Positions 61,360-64,000 of a DNA stretch of 64,000 nt are shown here, in pieces. Source of the stretch: Saprospiraceae bacterium UBA3362 (GTDB lineage Bacteria; Bacteroidota; Bacteroidia; Chitinophagales; Saprospiraceae); contig DEQQ01000096.1 in the NCBI GenBank assembly GCA_002360455.1, positions 1 to 64,000 of the forward strand. Reading direction: 5' to 3'. Positions within the stretch are counted from its first letter, which is position 1, and every line of letters starts with the position of its first letter. A model generated the notes under the pieces. It saw nothing but the letters and a program-made list of their open reading frames with translations, made no database searches and was not told the origin of the DNA. A program made the position numbers and the translations under genes.

Positions 61360-61803
61360 TTACCTCATTGGTCTATTCCCCCGGTTCTCCTTTCGTTCTT
61401 TGATTTTTCTCAAAACTTCCTGTTTGAATTCTTGTTCAGCTTCATCCAGTTTTGCCAGTTTTTTTGCAGGAAGAATTGCCTTGAACTTTTCATAATAAGA
61501 CTTCTTAAGGGCAAGTTCTTTTTCTTCAGTTTTGAACTGTTCATCCATATCAAAGTCTTCACTGTTCCTTTGATTCATTTTTTCTTTTCGCAATTCTTGT
61601 CTCTTTTTACTAAACTCGTTATAGACAGGCCAAAACTTAGCAGCCTCGTCTTGAGTGAGCTCTAGCTTAGTGGTTAAAAATGCGGTGTGTTGAGCCTCCA
61701 ATCGTTCTTTCATTTTTTCACGATTTGGTCTCATTCCATCGTCTTGCGTCATGCCCAAAGAGCAGAAAAGAGAAAATAAAGCTAATAATACGTAATTCCT
61801 CAT
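61360..61803 (-). CDS. Spy/CpxP-like periplasmic helical protein
   Basis: 147 aa with a signal peptide (about 1-19, ends LGMTQ). The mature part is almost fully helical and charged: FLTTKLELTQDEAAKFWPVYNEFSKKRQELRK, then KAILPAKKLAKLDEAEQEFKQEVL. The LTxxEA..FWP segment is typical of Bacteroidota proteins that accompany ECF sigma units and of LTxxQ/Spy folds. Third gene after an ECF sigma factor and its membrane partner, so a periplasmic sensor or chaperone is likely (inference). Confidence 0.78.
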   Translation of the reverse strand: MRNYVLLALFSLFCSLGMTQDDGMRPNREKMKERLEAQHTAFLTTKLELTQDEAAKFWPVYNEFSKKRQELRKEKMNQRNSEDFDMDEQFKTEEKELALKKSYYEKFKAILPAKKLAKLDEAEQEFKQEVLRKIKERKENRGNRPMR

Positions 61804-61833
61804 TTTACTAAAATTTTTATAAAGATTGAATAA

Positions 61834-62532
61834 TTAATTGAAATTTTGTTTTAACAATTTTTCAATTTCTGCATCATCCAGATCTTCCAGTTCTTGTATA
61901 GTTGTTTCATCACCCACAGTGAATAATTCTTCCAACTCGCTATGGTTATAATCTGTAATATTTTCCATTGCATAATCAATAAGAGCGTCATCAGATATTG
62001 CATTCCATGACAACTCTTGAGTAGAGTTTGCAGTATTGTTTGATTTTCCTAACCAAAGTCCAATTGCTGCCATCATTACAATAGAGGCTGCAACAGTCCA
62101 TACACGCCATTGTTTTAAAGAGATAATTTTAATTTTATCACTATTTCTAGCTTCTTCATTAGTTTGTGATAAAAGTTGGTCCGTCAAATGATCAAAGTAA
62201 TTCTCTGGCGTTTTAAATCCATCGATGTTTTTGATATCTTGATCCTTGAAAAAAGATTGAGAATGAATTTTATCTGAAAGTTCTTCAAAATAAAATTTAG
62301 GGATCTGCATGCCATTCTCAATTTTATATAAATGTTGAGTGACATACATTTGATCTATTAATTTATCGGTCAACTCTCCAAAATAAGTTTCTGGAGTTTT
62401 TAACTTATCAGAAGATTCTGCAATAATTTTTGTGGTGAGAAGACTTTCTGTGAGTTGATCAAAATAATTCTCAGGTAAATGATAACCATCATTTCCATCG
62501 GGTATTTTGACTGACAATAAATTTTCTTCCAT
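61834..62532 (-). CDS. membrane protein with four PxxYF repeats (putative anti-sigma)
   Basis: 232 aa. The cytoplasmic N-terminus (1-130) contains four tandem copies of P-x-x-Y-F-x-x-L-(T/S)-(D/E), with P at 20, 47, 78 and 109, spacing 27-31. One membrane helix at about 147-165 (WTVAASIVMMAAIGLWLG), then an acidic periplasmic tail (about 170-232). Lies 3 bp after the ECF sigma gene, the usual place for an anti-sigma. No zinc-type HxxxCxxC motif is present, so it does not belong to the zinc anti-sigma group. Confidence 0.78.
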   Translation of the reverse strand: MEENLLSVKIPDGNDGYHLPENYFDQLTESLLTTKIIAESSDKLKTPETYFGELTDKLIDQMYVTQHLYKIENGMQIPKFYFEELSDKIHSQSFFKDQDIKNIDGFKTPENYFDHLTDQLLSQTNEEARNSDKIKIISLKQWRVWTVAASIVMMAAIGLWLGKSNNTANSTQELSWNAISDDALIDYAMENITDYNHSELEELFTVGDETTIQELEDLDDAEIEKLLKQNFN

Positions 62533-62535
62533 AAT

Positions 62536-63114
62536 TTATTTTGATTTAAAATAATCTTCAACTTTTTTTAATGCATGATGATAGGATACTTTTAGTGCAC
62601 CCTCTGTTGTTTCAAGAATATCAGCAATTTCTTTATAAGATAATTCTTCGTAATATCTTAATTGAAACACCATTCTCTGTTTTTCGGGTAATGACTGCAT
62701 GACTTGCTCCAACTTAATCCTTAGTTCATCTCCATCAAAATAGGGATCAGCTTTTAACCTGGCAATGGCAGGATGTTCTTGATGGTCATCTACAGTATCG
62801 TATTGATACTTTTTTTGTTGTTCCAAAAAACTTAAAGTTTCATTTGTTGCAATTCTGTACAACCAAGTAAAAAGACTGCTCTTTTGCTCAAAACGGTCAA
62901 TGCTTTTAAATACTTTGATGAAGGTATTTTGTAATACATCATCGGCATCATCATGAACCAAAACCATACGACGAATCTGCCAATATAATTTTTGTTTATA
63001 CTTGTCTATTAATGCGCGAAACCCTTTGTCTCGAGTTTCGTCTACTTTGATGAGATCCAGTATGTTTTGATCTTCTAAAACCACAGTAATGTTGTTTTTT
63101 ATTGGACTGCCCAT
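62536..63114 (-). CDS. ECF-type RNA polymerase sigma factor
   Basis: 192 aa. Region 2 about 28-98 (FRALIDKYKQKLYWQIRRMV, DDADDVLQNTFIKVFKSI, FTWLYRIATNETLSFL) and region 4 about 130-188 (LPEKQRMVFQLRYYEELSYKEIADIL, GALKVSYHHALKKVEDY). Directs RNA polymerase to a small regulon. First of a three-gene unit (sigma, membrane protein, Spy-like). On the minus strand TAAATTTG at 63177-63170 is a possible -7 box. Confidence 0.93.
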   Translation of the reverse strand: MGSPIKNNITVVLEDQNILDLIKVDETRDKGFRALIDKYKQKLYWQIRRMVLVHDDADDVLQNTFIKVFKSIDRFEQKSSLFTWLYRIATNETLSFLEQQKKYQYDTVDDHQEHPAIARLKADPYFDGDELRIKLEQVMQSLPEKQRMVFQLRYYEELSYKEIADILETTEGALKVSYHHALKKVEDYFKSK

Positions 63115-63215
63115 TTAGCAATTGGTTTAATTTGCAACAAAAAAATAAAAAAAATAATTCAATTACAAACAAATTTACAATCTACACTGTTTCAAAACAT
63201 TAAATCCCTATTAAT

Positions 63216-63665
63216 ATGGCATTTACAGACAAAATTAATGTTGATCTTAAAGAAGCAATGAAAGCAAAAGATGAGGTTGCTTTACGAGGAATTAGAGCAA
63301 TTAAAGCGGCCATTTTGCTGGCAAATACAGACGGAACAGGACAAGAGATGACAGATGAGCGAGCTCTTCCTATTTTGCAGAAACTTGTGAAGCAAAGAAG
63401 AGAGTCATTAGACATTTTTACCAAGCAGGGAAGAGAAGATTTAGCCTCTGTAGAGCGTGAAGAAATTGCTATAATTGAACGCTATTTACCGGCTCAGTTG
63501 TCCGAAACCGAACTTAGAGTGCTTATTCAAGAGGTGATTCAAGAATCCGGAGCTCAGGGACCCAAAGATATGGGGAAAGTCATTGGACTTGCAACAAAGA
63601 AAGTTGCAGGACAGGCTGATGGGAAGGCTGTTTCAGCTCTCGTAAAAGAACTTCTCGGTTCGTAA
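63216..63665 (+). CDS. yqeY: GatB/YqeY-domain protein
   Basis: 149 aa. DKINVDLKEAMKAKDEVALRGIRAIKAAI, LPILQKLVKQRRESLDIF, IIERYLPAQLSETELR and GPKDMGKVIG...DGKAVSALVKELL cover the whole YqeY fold, which matches the tail of the GatB amidotransferase subunit. It may bind tRNA or amidotransferase complexes; the function is not settled. Divergent from the sigma operon. Confidence 0.93.
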   Translation: MAFTDKINVDLKEAMKAKDEVALRGIRAIKAAILLANTDGTGQEMTDERALPILQKLVKQRRESLDIFTKQGREDLASVEREEIAIIERYLPAQLSETELRVLIQEVIQESGAQGPKDMGKVIGLATKKVAGQADGKAVSALVKELLGS

Positions 63666-63867
63666 GACAGAGGGCTATTTTCCCAATTACACTTTCTTTA
63701 AACAAGCTAAAATAAGCTATTGATAATTCTACTCAATGGGATTAAATTAGGATCTATGGTTGAGATTAGAATAAATAGTATTTTTTTAATCAATCAATTA
63801 TAAATTATATAAAATACTAATATAAAAATTTTTAATAAAAAAGATGACTGATTGAGAATTTTAAGTC

Positions 63868-63875
63868 TACATTTG
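63868..63875 (+). promoter_or_regulatory. putative -7 box of the last gene
   Basis: TACATTTG fits TAnnTTTG and lies 38 bp before the ATG at 63914. A -33 TTG at the usual distance is not clear. The 248-bp gap after yqeY is otherwise AT-rich with no gene. Confidence 0.4.
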
Positions 63876-63913
63876 TATAGTAAAAGAATTTTCAAAACAA
63901 CAATCCCCGTATT

Positions 63914-64000
63914 ATGAAAAAGTTGACAATTAACTTGTTTATCTGTTTCGTACTTTTAAGCAGTGCAATCAGTGCGCAAGATCTACCCAAAAGAACCTTG
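63914..64000 (+). CDS. N-terminus of a secreted protein (cut by window end)
   Basis: 29 codons from MKKLTINLFICFVLLSSA, a signal peptide ending around ISAQ, then DLPKRTL. Too short for a family assignment. Open at the window edge. Confidence 0.7.
   Translation, partial: MKKLTINLFICFVLLSSAISAQDLPKRTL

Overview
The window looks like the chromosome of a Bacteroidota bacterium, most likely of the Saprospiria/Cytophagia side. The signs are AT-rich DNA, weak Shine-Dalgarno sequences, TAnnTTTG-type -7 promoter boxes, a TonB receptor with a carboxypeptidase-like N-terminal domain, SprB-like repeats and type IX secretion (T9SS) C-terminal tails, a BatE-like protein, and MtaB, PaaABCD, L21/L27 and YqeY of Bacteroidota type. 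No rRNA, tRNA, CRISPR array, transposase or phage gene was recognised.

Positions 1 to about 19,900 are an accessory island with an unexpected architecture. Six consecutive modules (about 0.4, 0.9, 8.9, 1.4, 5.0 and 3.0 kb) are separated by imperfect palindromes of about 136-144 bp. Each module starts and ends with its own 9-10 bp inverted pair, and these pairs lie inside shared AAC...GTT palindromes. This is the layout of integron cassettes and attC sites. Read on the minus strand, the AACA...CGTT asymmetry is the canonical attC one, and all genes except the leftmost point the canonical way. No integron integrase is present in the window. The cargo comprises: two orphan small genes; a membrane-anchored GrpE-like / Hsp70 / J-like / kinase-AAA / TerB / CpXC cluster that resembles a second DnaK-DnaJ-GrpE machine; a secreted MORN/YwqK-like protein; a type III restriction-modification pair; and an SPFH-GYF2 / TerB-zinc-ribbon cluster. 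A second family of covarying hairpins (CTCTTT on one arm, AATGTG on the other) lies near module ends.

Positions 20,000-48,800 are ordinary chromosome. They hold a fused 2-oxoacid dehydrogenase E1; a sucrose-like uptake locus (LacI regulator, tandem operator, TonB receptor, GH100-like hydrolase, uridine-kinase-like protein, SLC45-like MFS carrier); a GNAT/deacetylase pair; AMP nucleosidase; T9SS cargo proteins; MtaB; a ROK sugar kinase; paaABCD; rplU-rpmA; BatE-like, ElaA, EEP-fold and lamin-tail proteins.

Positions 48,900-60,300 are one leftward surface-polysaccharide operon. It carries all five enzyme types needed for UDP-ManNAc(3NAc)A (WbpA, B, E, D, I), plus UDP-glucose dehydrogenase, a bi-domain oxidoreductase, a glycosyltransferase, a methyltransferase and a Wzz-like chain-length protein. 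The right end has an SOS-associated peptidase, an ECF sigma factor followed by a membrane protein with four PxxYF repeats and a Spy-like periplasmic protein, YqeY, and the first 29 codons of a secreted protein.
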